From an uncultured Methylophilaceae bacterium (GTDB lineage: Bacteria > Pseudomonadota > Gammaproteobacteria > Burkholderiales > Methylophilaceae), in contig CAIQFD010000051.1 of the NCBI GenBank assembly GCA_903870995.1, positions 1-34,696 of the forward strand: a DNA stretch of 34,696 bases. The letters are read 5' to 3'. The translations under genes and the position numbers were made by a program. Within the stretch, counting starts at the first letter, position 1; each line of letters begins with the position of its first letter. Shown one piece after another: positions 1 to 8,395 of the stretch. The notes beneath the pieces were generated by a model. The model was not told where the DNA came from and searched no databases. It was given only the letters and a program-made list of their open reading frames with translations.

Positions 1-963
1 GTTCGCGAATTGACGCATGTTATCGCCAGATGCTGTCACTGTTTGGTTAAACAGGATTTGACCAACGTCGGCTGAGATGTGTTTGTTCTTATTAATCGCT
101 TCAGCGATTTGCGCGGCGCCAGATGAAAACTTGCGATCGCCCTCGGTGCCATAACTATGGAACTGAATGTGCGTTAAATGGAGTGGGTAGCCTTCAGAAG
201 CGCCCATGGTTTTAAGCGTGGTTTCCATGTTGCCTGGCACGCCCAAATTGTTGCCATGGACATGCAATGGGTGAGGCACGCCAAGCTCGTGAACGGCACG
301 AGATAAAGCCTTTAATACTTCACGTGGCGTCACCTGGTAATGCGCGTTTTGTTCATCTAAATCTAAGGCGCGTTGGTTGAACTTGAATGCGCTAATGCCG
401 CCAGGATTGACGACCTTAATGCCAATCGCTTGTGAAGCATGCATTATCCAAGCGACGTAATCATTAATCGCGTTTTGATCTTTCTTTGCCGCCAGCATGC
501 GCAAGAAATAATCATCGCTCCCTATCATGGCATAACCGCCTTTGTCGATAATAGGGGTGTCACCCATTTCTAGGTGTGATTGGCGAGCATTTACAGGGGA
601 AAGTGCTGGTTCAAAGGCTGCGGTATAGCCCATTTCGGCGTAACGATAGCCCGTGGTGAATGTCGAGGGTGCTGCATGACCACAACCAGAGCGGCATAGG
701 GCGCTATGCTGGCTTGGGTCTGCGCGGTGGTCTTCAGGCAGCATCATGCGTGCAATATTCACTTTGCCGCCACCGATGTGGGTGTGCATATCAATCGCGC
801 CAGCCATGACGACTTTGCCGTTTAAATTGTAGGTTTGGTCTATGGTTTCATCATCACGTGGGCGGCTCACAATGCGTCCGTCACGGATGTAAATATCCAT
901 CACTTTTCCATCAACTTGATGGGCGGGGTCGTAAACCTTGCCGCCGCTTAATTTAATTAACAT
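1..963 (-). CDS. fhcA: Formyltransferase/hydrolase complex subunit A (5' part, cut by window edge)
   Basis: The open frame reads 321 codons from ATG at 963 and runs off the left edge, so the C-terminus is missing. The protein resembles formylmethanofuran dehydrogenase subunit A, an amidohydrolase-fold protein. An AIDMHTHIGGGK segment (His60 and His62 of the HxH metal site) sits at about residues 56-67. In methylotrophs this subunit belongs to the Fhc complex, which takes the formyl group from formyl-H4MPT through methylofuran and hydrolyses it to formate. The start is supported by a purine-rich GAGAG about 8 nt upstream. It lies 24 nt after fhcB on the same strand, in the usual fhcB-A order, so the two are almost certainly co-transcribed; fhcD and fhcC would be expected beyond the window. 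Confidence 0.93.
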   Translation of the reverse strand, partial: MLIKLSGGKVYDPAHQVDGKVMDIYIRDGRIVSRPRDDETIDQTYNLNGKVVMAGAIDMHTHIGGGKVNIARMMLPEDHRADPSQHSALCRSGCGHAAPSTFTTGYRYAEMGYTAAFEPALSPVNARQSHLEMGDTPIIDKGGYAMIGSDDYFLRMLAAKKDQNAINDYVAWIMHASQAIGIKVVNPGGISAFKFNQRALDLDEQNAHYQVTPREVLKALSRAVHELGVPHPLHVHGNNLGVPGNMETTLKTMGASEGYPLHLTHIQFHSYGTEGDRKFSSGAAQIAEAINKNKHISADVGQILFNQTVTASGDNMRQFAN

Positions 964-987
964 GGTTTCGCTCTCTTATATATTTCT

Positions 988-2262
988 TTACAGTGCTGCT
1001 TCAATGGCAGTCATGACTTCAGCCAAAGTTGGCAATGTACTTTCACGTAACTTGCCTAATGGCAAACTCACTGAGCTATCAATGCGGAACATCGTGCCTG
1101 TATGATCAATGCCAGCTGTACTGATAGGAATAAATACATCAGCATCAGGTGCTTTCATGTTGGCATGGCCAATCACAATGCTAGAGATGTTCGCTTTAGG
1201 GGGTGTTTTGTCTGGATTGAATTCACTGACCCAAAGCAAAGCATCCGCCTCGTCATTTGCCAGTAATTGTTCAGCGCTAAAATGATGTGGGTCGTATTCA
1301 GGATGTTGACGAGCGAAACGACTACGCACTGGATAGCCGCTGGTCCAGGTGCTGGTTTGATTGACGCTGTAATCGCCTTCTGATCCGCCCAGCGGGAGAC
1401 CAGATGAGCGCGTTTTAGCATTCAGTTTAATCACAAGTTCCGTGATGTTTTGAATGGTAAGTTCTGCATGATTGATATTCAAATCACTGCTGACCCAAGC
1501 AACCACGCTATATTTAGCGGCTTTTAATCGCTCACTTAAGTTGAGTAGGTCGGCTATTTTGATGCCTGCAACCTCTGTCGCATGCAATGTCTTGCCAGAA
1601 ATAATGCCACGCAAAGTCGCGACCACTTCAGGCAAGCGATCTATGTCGCAAGGCAAAACCGTAGGCTTGACACCTTTAGGTGAGTTGCCTGCAGAGGTAT
1701 CTAAGTTTTGACCGCCCAAATACACCACCTCACGAGAGCTGGTATCTTGCCCAAACATGCTTTCTTTATTCCAAATATTACGCTCAAAGAAACGAGGATT
1801 GTGGCTCACGATATCAGTGCCAATCACTAATAGAAGGTCAACGCGGTTTCGAACCTCAGTCAGCGTGGTGACTTGCCAGCCTGAGTTTTGTACAACCAAA
1901 GTATTACGAAAGCTACTGTAAGCGTTCATGTGGTCAATGGTTGCGCCTACCTTGTCTGCAAGGCTTAACACGCTACGCATGCCTTGCACTTCGGTGCTTA
2001 GGCCAGCAAATAGGGGTTGGTTGGTGCCACGCAAAATTTCGGCGGCTTTTTTAACAGCGTCAGTTAAAGAGACTGCTTTTCCAGCAATGCTTGGGCTTGA
2101 TGCTTGCGATGTCCGCTCAAAAAATGACATGCTTTTTGCACATCCTTTGTCTGTCACTTGAAGGTTGCCTGATGCGTCGCGCGCAATACGAACATCATCG
2201 CAGAGCAAGCCGCAAGCAGGGCAAGTCACGGCTTCAAGAGTTGAAGCGCTGAAATTTTCCAT
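988..2262 (-). CDS. fhcB: Formyltransferase/hydrolase complex subunit B (FmdB/FwdB-like)
   Basis: This 424-aa protein resembles formylmethanofuran dehydrogenase subunit B, a molybdopterin-oxidoreductase-fold protein. The N-terminus keeps an Fe-S-like pattern CPACGLLC (Cys14, Cys17, Cys21) plus Cys41. The region that carries the tungsten-ligating Cys or Sec in methanogen enzymes reads YSSFRN (residues 115-120), with no cysteine and no HGP. The loss fits the methylotroph role, where the complex hydrolyses formyl-methylofuran and does no redox chemistry. An AAGG lies just upstream of the ATG. It is the first gene of an fhcBA.. operon and is divergent from the beta-RFAP synthase gene across 219 bp. 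Confidence 0.93.
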   Translation of the reverse strand: MENFSASTLEAVTCPACGLLCDDVRIARDASGNLQVTDKGCAKSMSFFERTSQASSPSIAGKAVSLTDAVKKAAEILRGTNQPLFAGLSTEVQGMRSVLSLADKVGATIDHMNAYSSFRNTLVVQNSGWQVTTLTEVRNRVDLLLVIGTDIVSHNPRFFERNIWNKESMFGQDTSSREVVYLGGQNLDTSAGNSPKGVKPTVLPCDIDRLPEVVATLRGIISGKTLHATEVAGIKIADLLNLSERLKAAKYSVVAWVSSDLNINHAELTIQNITELVIKLNAKTRSSGLPLGGSEGDYSVNQTSTWTSGYPVRSRFARQHPEYDPHHFSAEQLLANDEADALLWVSEFNPDKTPPKANISSIVIGHANMKAPDADVFIPISTAGIDHTGTMFRIDSSVSLPLGKLRESTLPTLAEVMTAIEAAL

Positions 2263-2399
2263 CTAAAAACCTTGTCTTTGTGAAGTTAAGTTGAATGGTA
2301 GTTAACAAACGTAGTGGATATTTTAATTCTTTAATGGCTTGTTATGTGAAACAAAGCATAATCTTTTTTAGATTTTTTTAGAAAGTGCAGAGGCTCGAT

Positions 2400-2444
2400 T
2401 AGGTTTGTGTGTGCATAGGAAAAACCTAGCGCCTGCGCTACAAT
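2400..2444 (+). promoter_or_regulatory. Candidate promoter -10 and operator-like inverted repeats before the beta-RFAP synthase gene
   Basis: In the divergent fhcB/beta-RFAP synthase spacer, a perfect palindrome TAGCGC-CT-GCGCTA lies at 2427-2440 and runs into a -10-like TACAAT at 2439-2444. A second inverted repeat, TAGGTTT (2400-2406) with AAACCTA (2422-2428), overlaps the first. No good -35 is visible at standard spacing, which would suit an activator-dependent promoter. The string TGCGCTACAAT is close to the hps promoter's TGCGCTATAAG. The repeats are seen directly; the promoter and operator roles are inferred. Confidence 0.45.
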
Positions 2445-2481
2445 GCAGACAATTTAAAACGTGTTTTAAGTAAAATTTCTG

Positions 2482-3480
2482 ATGACAAAAATGCAAACTC
2501 AAACGCTTAATGATGCACAAGTTTTCCCTCGAAGTGTTGCAATGACGACATCATCACGCTTGCACATGGGTTTTTTCGATTTAAACGGTGGCCTGGGGCG
2601 TCGTTTTGGTAGTATTGGTCTCAGCTTGCAAGCCCCAGTCACTTCTTTGAAAGTTTCCCCAGCTTCAACATTTACTGCACATGGGTATGGCGCGGAACGC
2701 GCGATTAAAATTGCACAGCAAATTACGAATGCCTTAAAGATTAAGGACGGAGTCCATATTGATTTGGAAAGCAGCATCCCTGAGCATTCTGGTTTAGGTT
2801 CTGGCACCCAATTGTCTTTGGCGGTTGGTATGGCCATTAGTACACTTTACCAGTGTGATTTAAGCGTAAATGAGATTGCAGTATTAACTAAACGTGGCAC
2901 ACGCTCTGGGGTTGGGTTGGGTACGTTTTCTAGCGGCGGCTTGATTGTGGATGGAGGTCGAGCATCCACGTCGCTTATTCCTCCCGTGATAGCACACGCG
3001 GATTTTCCTGAAGATTGGCCTATTTTGTTGATTTTTGATAAAGGGCATTTAGGCGTTCATGGCGCTCAAGAATTTGCCGCCTTTCAAAATCTTCCTCCAT
3101 TTCCAGAAGCGTCGTCGGCTTTGCTGTGCCGTCATGTGCTAATGCAGGCATTGCCAGCGATTGCTGAGCGCGATTTACCTGCATTCGGTCAGGCAATTCA
3201 AATCTTGCAAGTTGTGACAGGCGATTATTTTGCGCCAGCGCAAGGCGGAGGTCGATACACAAGCCAATTGGTGACGGCTGTGCTTAATCAATTGGAGGCT
3301 AATGGAGTGCATTGTTTTGGACAAAGCTCTTGGGGGCCAACAGGCTTTGCGGTATTTGCCAATCAGCTGGAAGCTGAAACACAGTTGAAACAACTTAATG
3401 CTACATTTGGACATGAAGCTAATTTAGAGTTTGTGCTGACGAAAGCGAACAATCAGGCCAGTCAGCTTCAGCTTAGTTAA
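2482..3480 (+). CDS. Beta-ribofuranosylaminobenzene 5'-phosphate (beta-RFAP) synthase
   Basis: The 332-aa protein has the GHMP-kinase-like fold signature PEHSGLGSGTQ at residues 100-110 and an N-terminal SRLHMGFFDLNGGLGRRFGS region typical of beta-RFAP synthase. That enzyme condenses an aminobenzoate with PRPP to give beta-RFAP, an early committed step of (tetrahydro)methanopterin synthesis. ATG at 2482 is used; an in-frame ATG at 2491 is also possible, and neither has a strong Shine-Dalgarno. It leads the plus-strand H4MPT block, 32 nt before mtdB, so the cofactor and the enzymes that use it are probably expressed together. Confidence 0.9.
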   Translation: MTKMQTQTLNDAQVFPRSVAMTTSSRLHMGFFDLNGGLGRRFGSIGLSLQAPVTSLKVSPASTFTAHGYGAERAIKIAQQITNALKIKDGVHIDLESSIPEHSGLGSGTQLSLAVGMAISTLYQCDLSVNEIAVLTKRGTRSGVGLGTFSSGGLIVDGGRASTSLIPPVIAHADFPEDWPILLIFDKGHLGVHGAQEFAAFQNLPPFPEASSALLCRHVLMQALPAIAERDLPAFGQAIQILQVVTGDYFAPAQGGGRYTSQLVTAVLNQLEANGVHCFGQSSWGPTGFAVFANQLEAETQLKQLNATFGHEANLEFVLTKANNQASQLQLS

Positions 3481-3512
3481 GAATTTTATTTAAGTAATGA
3501 GAGAGTAGAGTT

Positions 3513-4406
3513 ATGGAAAAAGTATCCATTTTGCATTTAATCACCGCTGCCAAAAATGCCAGTCCTTTCGATGTGAATATGGCCTATGACGCAGGCTTTG
3601 ACAAAATCATGCCGTATACCAATGTGGAGATGAACGAAGTTGCTGGCTTAGTGCAAGATGCAATTTTCTCTCGCGGCCCAAGCGGTGTGAAGCGTGAAAG
3701 CGTCTTTATCGGTGGTCGTGATATTGACGTAGCAATGGATATGTTGGCTTCCGCAAAGAAAGCCATGGTGCCGCCTTTTGAGGTTTCTGTGTTTGCTGAT
3801 CCATCAGGTGCGTTTACTACAGCTGCTGGCATGATGGCCAAGGTTGAACAACACCTGACTAAAAACTTCGGTGGTGATTTAAATGGTCGCCGGGTGAGTG
3901 TTTTTGGTGCAACAGGTCCTGTGGGCGGTTGTACTGCAGTGATTGCTGCAAAATATGGCGCAACAGTACAAATGGTTTCACATCGTAATATTGCCGATGT
4001 GCAAGCTAAAGTGGACTCATACAATGCTCGCTATGGGGTGAATATTGCTGCCGTCGATGGCGCGAGCGATGCTTTGAAAGTGGAAGTCCTTAAAAACACA
4101 GATATTGCTTTGTGCGCGGCAGCGGCGGGCGTGCAGGTGTTAAGTCTGGCGCAAATGGCGCAAGCGAAAGATTTAAAAATTGTCGCTGACGTAAACGCGG
4201 TGCCACCAACTGGTGCTGAAGGTGTGGATGTGTTTGCTGACGGTTCGGCAATCGCTGGCACGGGTGCTTTCGGTATTGGCGCATTGGCAATCGGCAATGT
4301 GAAATACAAAACGCAGCACAATCTACTTAAATTAATGCTGGCGTCTGAAAAGAAACAGTATTTAGACTTTTTATCTGCCTTTGAAATGGCACGAAAAAGC
4401 CTCTAA
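3513..4406 (+). CDS. mtdB: NAD(P)-dependent methylene-H4MPT dehydrogenase
   Basis: This 297-aa soluble enzyme oxidises methylene-H4MPT to methenyl-H4MPT with NAD(P)+, the second step of H4MPT-linked formaldehyde oxidation. The dinucleotide-binding glycine motif VSVFGATGPVGG is at residues 128-139, and the length and N-terminus (EKVSILHLITA, FDVNMAYDAGFDKI) match the bacterial MtdB/MtdA family. MtdB is preferred over MtdA because the gene sits inside the H4MPT cluster directly upstream of orfY and mch. The ATG at 3513 has a GAGAG-type ribosome site upstream. The next gene starts about 15-27 nt after the stop. Confidence 0.93.
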   Translation: MEKVSILHLITAAKNASPFDVNMAYDAGFDKIMPYTNVEMNEVAGLVQDAIFSRGPSGVKRESVFIGGRDIDVAMDMLASAKKAMVPPFEVSVFADPSGAFTTAAGMMAKVEQHLTKNFGGDLNGRRVSVFGATGPVGGCTAVIAAKYGATVQMVSHRNIADVQAKVDSYNARYGVNIAAVDGASDALKVEVLKNTDIALCAAAAGVQVLSLAQMAQAKDLKIVADVNAVPPTGAEGVDVFADGSAIAGTGAFGIGALAIGNVKYKTQHNLLKLMLASEKKQYLDFLSAFEMARKSL

Positions 4407-4432
4407 ATAAAGGACGATGTCTGAATAAACGT

Positions 4433-5524
4433 GTGCTCATTGCAGCTGTTTCTTCCCGTCCTTTTGTAAAGGCTGCGGCGACGGCAGGCTATTCTGTGGT
4501 GGCGCTGGATGTGTTTGCTGATGCAGATACCAAGCGAGCAGCTGAGCACGTTTACAAGATTGAATACGCCAATAGTGGCTTTGATGCGAAACAGTTTGAA
4601 GCGGCCTTGGATCAAATCAATACGCACGATATGCTTGGGTTTGCTTATGGCAGTGGTTTTGAAGCGCAACCCGACTTGCTGGAGCGAATTTCTAAACGAT
4701 TGCCTTTGATTGGCAATCAGCCGGAAGTCGTGCGTCAGATTAAAGATGCGGCACATTTCTTCGATGTGCTGGATCAGTTAGCGATTCCGCATCCCGAAGT
4801 CAGCTTTAAGTCACTTGCCAATGCCGAGGGCTGGCTATGCAAAGAAGAGGGAGGCTCTGGCGGTACGCATGTGCTGGATGCTGGCCCGAACCAAGCCTTG
4901 CCTGATGGCCAATATTACCAACGTGTGATGGACGGCATTCCCGTCTCTATGCTGTTCGCTGCCAATGGTAGCGATGCGAAAGTTGTTGGTTTCAATCAAC
5001 AATGGGTGGCACCAACAGCAGGCAAACCTTATCGTTATGGCGGTATTGTTGGTAACGCAAATTTACCTTCTGGTATTAAAATTGCCCTGCAAACTGCCGC
5101 ACAAAAAATAGCCGCGGCATTCAGTTTGCGCGGTCTAAATAGTTTGGATGTAATTTGGAATGGCGAACAATTTTGGGTGCTGGAAATTAACCCTAGATTA
5201 AGCTCAACGCTTGATTTGTATCAGTCGAAAGAAAGTAACTTGTTTGCTTTGCATGTACAGGCCGTGGGTGGCGATTTAAGCCAGTTCCCAACGATATCCT
5301 CTTGCTCAAGGGCGCGTAACGTATTGTATGCGGCGCAAGACTTAGTGATTCCTGAAAACTTCTCGTGGCCCGAATGGACTGCTGATATTCCAATGCCGTT
5401 GAGCTGTATTCCACATGCTCAGCCTATCTGTACTGTTTTGGCTGAGGCTGATCATGCAGGGGATGCGCAAGCTTTGGTGCTGGCACGTGTGGCTGAGCTT
5501 TCCACTTTATTGTTTAAAATTTAA
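4433..5524 (+). CDS. OrfY-type ATP-grasp protein, possible MfnD-like ligase
   Basis: The 363-aa reading from GTG 4433 is an ATP-grasp protein with the acidic metal/ATP motif VLEINPRLSSTLDLYQ near residue 245 and a glycine-rich EEGGSGGTHV loop near residue 140. Position between mtdB and mch matches OrfY of methylotrophs. ATP-grasp enzymes of this type include archaeal MfnD (tyramine-glutamate ligase of methanofuran synthesis), so a role in methylofuran building is a reasonable inference but unproven. The start is odd. An AAAGGA at 4409-4414 would serve the CTG at 4421 (LNKRVLIAAV) better than the GTG at 4433, while the ATG at 4417 hits a stop after three codons. Confidence 0.85.
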   Translation: MLIAAVSSRPFVKAAATAGYSVVALDVFADADTKRAAEHVYKIEYANSGFDAKQFEAALDQINTHDMLGFAYGSGFEAQPDLLERISKRLPLIGNQPEVVRQIKDAAHFFDVLDQLAIPHPEVSFKSLANAEGWLCKEEGGSGGTHVLDAGPNQALPDGQYYQRVMDGIPVSMLFAANGSDAKVVGFNQQWVAPTAGKPYRYGGIVGNANLPSGIKIALQTAAQKIAAAFSLRGLNSLDVIWNGEQFWVLEINPRLSSTLDLYQSKESNLFALHVQAVGGDLSQFPTISSCSRARNVLYAAQDLVIPENFSWPEWTADIPMPLSCIPHAQPICTVLAEADHAGDAQALVLARVAELSTLLFKI

Positions 5525-5543
5525 TAAAATCGTAGGAGTTTTA

Positions 5544-6539
5544 ATGTCTGAAATTAATCAAGTTTCACACCTCGACACATCCAGTTGGCCAAGCGTCAAT
5601 GCACTCACAAATCCATTGGTTGCACACTTGGTGAAAAATGCCAAAGAGCTTCGTGTGGGTGTTTCTAAGTCTGATAATGGCGCCACCATTATTGATGCTG
5701 GTATCAAGCATTCGGGCGGTCTTGAAGCCGGCCGGTTAATCGCTGAGATTTGTATGGGTGGTCTTGGGCATGTGAACTTGCAAACATCAACCATTTTTCC
5801 ACATTGGCCGTGGATGCTTTCTGTGCACTCGAATAATCCAACTTTGTCTTGCTTGGGTAGCCAATACGCTGGCTGGAGTTTGGCGCATGAAAAATTCTTT
5901 TCATTGGGTTCGGGTCCTGGTCGTGCGATTGCAGGCCGCGAGGATCTATTCAAAGAGTTGGGCTACAAAGATCAAGCAAGTGCAGCTTGCTTGGTGCTTG
6001 AGAGCGACAAAGCACCTCCGGTGGAAGTCATTGAGAAAGTATCGCGCGATACTGGTGTTGCTGTTGAAAACTTAACATTTATCCTGACGCCCACGCGAAG
6101 TTTGGCTGGAGCGGTGCAAATTGTGGCACGCGTGCTCGAAGTGGCAATGCATAAAATCCACACCTTACATTTTCCACTAGATCACGTTGTGGATGGGATG
6201 GCGAGTGCGCCTGTTCCGCCACCAGCGCCAGACTTTTTAATTGGCATGGGGCGCACTAACGATGCAATTCTATTTGGCGGTCATGCGCACTTATTTGTGA
6301 AGGGTTCTGATGACGCGGCAGCTAAGTTAGCAAAAGAGTTGCCAAGCAATTCGTCACGCGACTATGGCCGTCCTTTTGCAGAAGTGTTTAAAGCCGTGAA
6401 TATGGATTTCTATAAGATAGACCCAATGTTGTTTAGCCCTGCGGCGGTAACGGTCACAGCACTTGAGTCTGGCAATACATTTACTGGTGGTAAATTAGAT
6501 GCAGCTTTGATTGACCAATCTTTTGGTTATCAAGCTTAA
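5544..6539 (+). CDS. mch: Methenyl-H4MPT cyclohydrolase
   Basis: This 331-aa enzyme hydrolyses methenyl-H4MPT to formyl-H4MPT between the MtdB and Fhc steps. Family features include AGIKHSGGLEAGRLIAEICMGGLG near residues 50-75 (given here as a region), the TIFPHWPW segment, and the GMGRTNDAILFGG segment near residue 235. A much longer open frame begins at 5415, but ATG 5544 is chosen because GTAGGAG lies 6-8 nt upstream and the protein then begins at the usual family N-terminus (MSEINQVSHL). It follows the OrfY gene by 19 nt and precedes the RimK-like gene by 8 nt, which is a tight operon. Confidence 0.95.
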   Translation: MSEINQVSHLDTSSWPSVNALTNPLVAHLVKNAKELRVGVSKSDNGATIIDAGIKHSGGLEAGRLIAEICMGGLGHVNLQTSTIFPHWPWMLSVHSNNPTLSCLGSQYAGWSLAHEKFFSLGSGPGRAIAGREDLFKELGYKDQASAACLVLESDKAPPVEVIEKVSRDTGVAVENLTFILTPTRSLAGAVQIVARVLEVAMHKIHTLHFPLDHVVDGMASAPVPPPAPDFLIGMGRTNDAILFGGHAHLFVKGSDDAAAKLAKELPSNSSRDYGRPFAEVFKAVNMDFYKIDPMLFSPAAVTVTALESGNTFTGGKLDAALIDQSFGYQA

Positions 6540-6547
6540 ATTTTGTA

Positions 6548-7435
6548 ATGATGAAAATCCCCGTCTTTACTGACGATCCAGGCTGGCATGGTAAGCGCTT
6601 AAATGAAGCGTTTGCTATGCGCGGCTTTCAAGCAGTATTTGTTTCCCTTAAAGATTGTTTTTTAGACCTCACTACTCATTCAAGCGGTGTTGTCATTCCT
6701 GGTTTTGAAACATTGCCAGCATTCGCTTTTGTGCGAGGTGTCCCAGGGGGCACATTGCAACAAGTGATTACGCGCTTGGATATTCTGCACGCTTTAGAAA
6801 TGCTTGGTGTCAAAGTGTACAACACTGGACGGGCAGTGGAGCGGACGGTGGATAAGGCCATGACCAGCTTTCTTTTGCACCATCAAGGTATTGCCACGCC
6901 AGATACTTGGGTGTGTGAGTCTCGCCATGAAGCGCATCAAGTGATGCTACGTGAAATTTCAGAAAACAATCCGCTTGTGATTAAGCCGTTATTCGGCTCG
7001 CAAGGCAAAGGTGTACGATTGATTAAGCAGGGTGATGCCTTGCCTGTGCCGATGGAAGCGCATGTGGATGGTTTGTATTACTTGCAGCGCTATGTAGATA
7101 GTGGCGAAGGGGTTTGGCACGACCACCGTGTATTTGTTATTCGTGGTAAAGCAGTGGGGGCGATGGTGCGCCATGGCATAAGCTGGGTGAATAATGTGGC
7201 GCTTGGTGGGCGCTGTGAATCGGTGGCGCACGATGGTGAACTGGGTGCTTTAGCTGAGGCGGCCGCCAGGGCTGTCGATATTGATTACTGTGGTGTGGAT
7301 ATTATTCGTGACCGTCATGGCAAATTATTTGTCTTGGAAGTCAACAGTATCCCTGCGTGGAAAGGCCTGCAAGGTGTTGTGGCTTTGGATATTGCCCAGG
7401 CCTTGGTGGATGATTGCTTGAGGATGTCTGCGTGA
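6548..7435 (+). CDS. RimK-family ATP-grasp ligase (Orf5 type)
   Basis: This 295-aa protein is a RimK-like carboxylate-amine ligase. The ATP-binding strand VIKPLFGSQGKGVRLI is at about residues 141-156, and the acidic metal-binding motif KLFVLEVNSIPAWKGLQ is near residues 259-275. It corresponds to Orf5, found beside mch in methylotroph clusters. Archaeal MptN, a RimK-family enzyme, adds glutamate to H4MPT, and a similar tailoring of the bacterial pterin or of methylofuran is a plausible inference. Two ATG codons (6548, 6551) stand in tandem. Its last codons overlap the next gene by 4 nt (GTGA), showing translational coupling. Confidence 0.88.
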   Translation: MMKIPVFTDDPGWHGKRLNEAFAMRGFQAVFVSLKDCFLDLTTHSSGVVIPGFETLPAFAFVRGVPGGTLQQVITRLDILHALEMLGVKVYNTGRAVERTVDKAMTSFLLHHQGIATPDTWVCESRHEAHQVMLREISENNPLVIKPLFGSQGKGVRLIKQGDALPVPMEAHVDGLYYLQRYVDSGEGVWHDHRVFVIRGKAVGAMVRHGISWVNNVALGGRCESVAHDGELGALAEAAARAVDIDYCGVDIIRDRHGKLFVLEVNSIPAWKGLQGVVALDIAQALVDDCLRMSA

Positions 7436-8268
7436 GCCAAATTCCGCATCAAGTAATTTCGCAGCAATATCGCGATGCTTGTATGGCAGAACTAAGTGCA
7501 CTTAAGCCCGGTAACGTCCATCTGTTTGCTGATGGGCATGGCATGGTGGTGCAAGATTTTGTTAAAAGCGCGGATGTCTCAGCGCAAACCATTGCGACTC
7601 CAAATTTAAGTGTTGGTGAGCGAATTTTAAGTGCAGTAAAAGCGACCTGGGCTTCCGTAGGTTGCAATACCAATCTTGGTATTGTTTTACTCGCTGCACC
7701 AATGATACAAGCCGCTTCTTTTGCTAAGGGGTTTAGCCAAAAAAATCTGCAAATGGTGTTGAGCAACTTAACCCTCGATGATGCGGTACAAGCTTATCAA
7801 GCGATCGCTGTTGCAACACCTGCAGGATTGGGCGAGGTGGGAGAGCATGATGTCCGCAAAACGCCTGATGTCACTTTGTTACAAGCGATGCAAGTTGCGG
7901 CTGATAGGGACTTAATCGCGCAACAATATGCCAATGGCTATCAAGATATTTTCAATCTTGGCGTTAGTGCTTATCAACACTATCTTACTCAATGGGAGCG
8001 TCCAGCTTGGGCAGTGACCGCAACATACTTGGCTTTTTTGACTGAGTTTGAAGATAGTCATATTGCGAGAAAGTACGGAAAAGAAATGGCGCAAGCTATT
8101 CAACAAGAAGCTAAAAACCACTTCCAAAGTTTCTCCTCACAAGAAAATCCTAAACTTTACCAAGCGGCTTTGTTGGCTTGGGATGCTGACCTTAAAAAGC
8201 GTGGGGTGAATCCGGGCACGAGTGCTGACTTAACGGTCGCCACACTATTCGCTATCCAGTTACTTTAG
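7432..8268 (+). CDS. CitG/MdcB-like protein (Orf7 type) of the H4MPT cluster
   Basis: The 278-aa protein belongs to the triphosphoribosyl-dephospho-CoA synthase (CitG/MdcB) family: CMAELSALKPGNVH near residue 18 and GCNTNLGIVLLAAPM near residue 79 match the conserved family blocks. No citrate lyase or malonate decarboxylase genes are nearby, so the CoA-derivative role is unlikely here. The same family is recurrent in methylotroph mch-orf5-orf7 clusters, and it probably makes or decorates methylofuran or H4MPT, though the reaction is not known to me. GTG 7432 is chosen over the longer TTG 7414 frame because AGGA lies 8 nt upstream and it gives the GTGA coupling overlap. Confidence 0.85.
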   Translation: MSQIPHQVISQQYRDACMAELSALKPGNVHLFADGHGMVVQDFVKSADVSAQTIATPNLSVGERILSAVKATWASVGCNTNLGIVLLAAPMIQAASFAKGFSQKNLQMVLSNLTLDDAVQAYQAIAVATPAGLGEVGEHDVRKTPDVTLLQAMQVAADRDLIAQQYANGYQDIFNLGVSAYQHYLTQWERPAWAVTATYLAFLTEFEDSHIARKYGKEMAQAIQQEAKNHFQSFSSQENPKLYQAALLAWDADLKKRGVNPGTSADLTVATLFAIQLL

Positions 8269-8395
8269 GCTGAGAAGTTAAGCCTAACTACTGGTATTTT
8301 TGTAGGGTTTTTCTTTATCGATTTGCATGTGATTTATCCCCCTTAATCATGGTAAAATCGGGCTTTTAATCCACGCTTAAAGCCAATAGAACAAT

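Noticed and set aside
5415-5543. N-terminal extension of Mch
   Set aside because: It overlaps the end of the upstream gene, and a good ribosome site and family N-terminus support ATG 5544.
8265-8287. TTAGGCT/AGCCTAA hairpin after the CitG-like gene as a terminator
   Set aside because: The 7-bp stem is AT-rich and has no adjacent U-run, so a terminator call is not supported.
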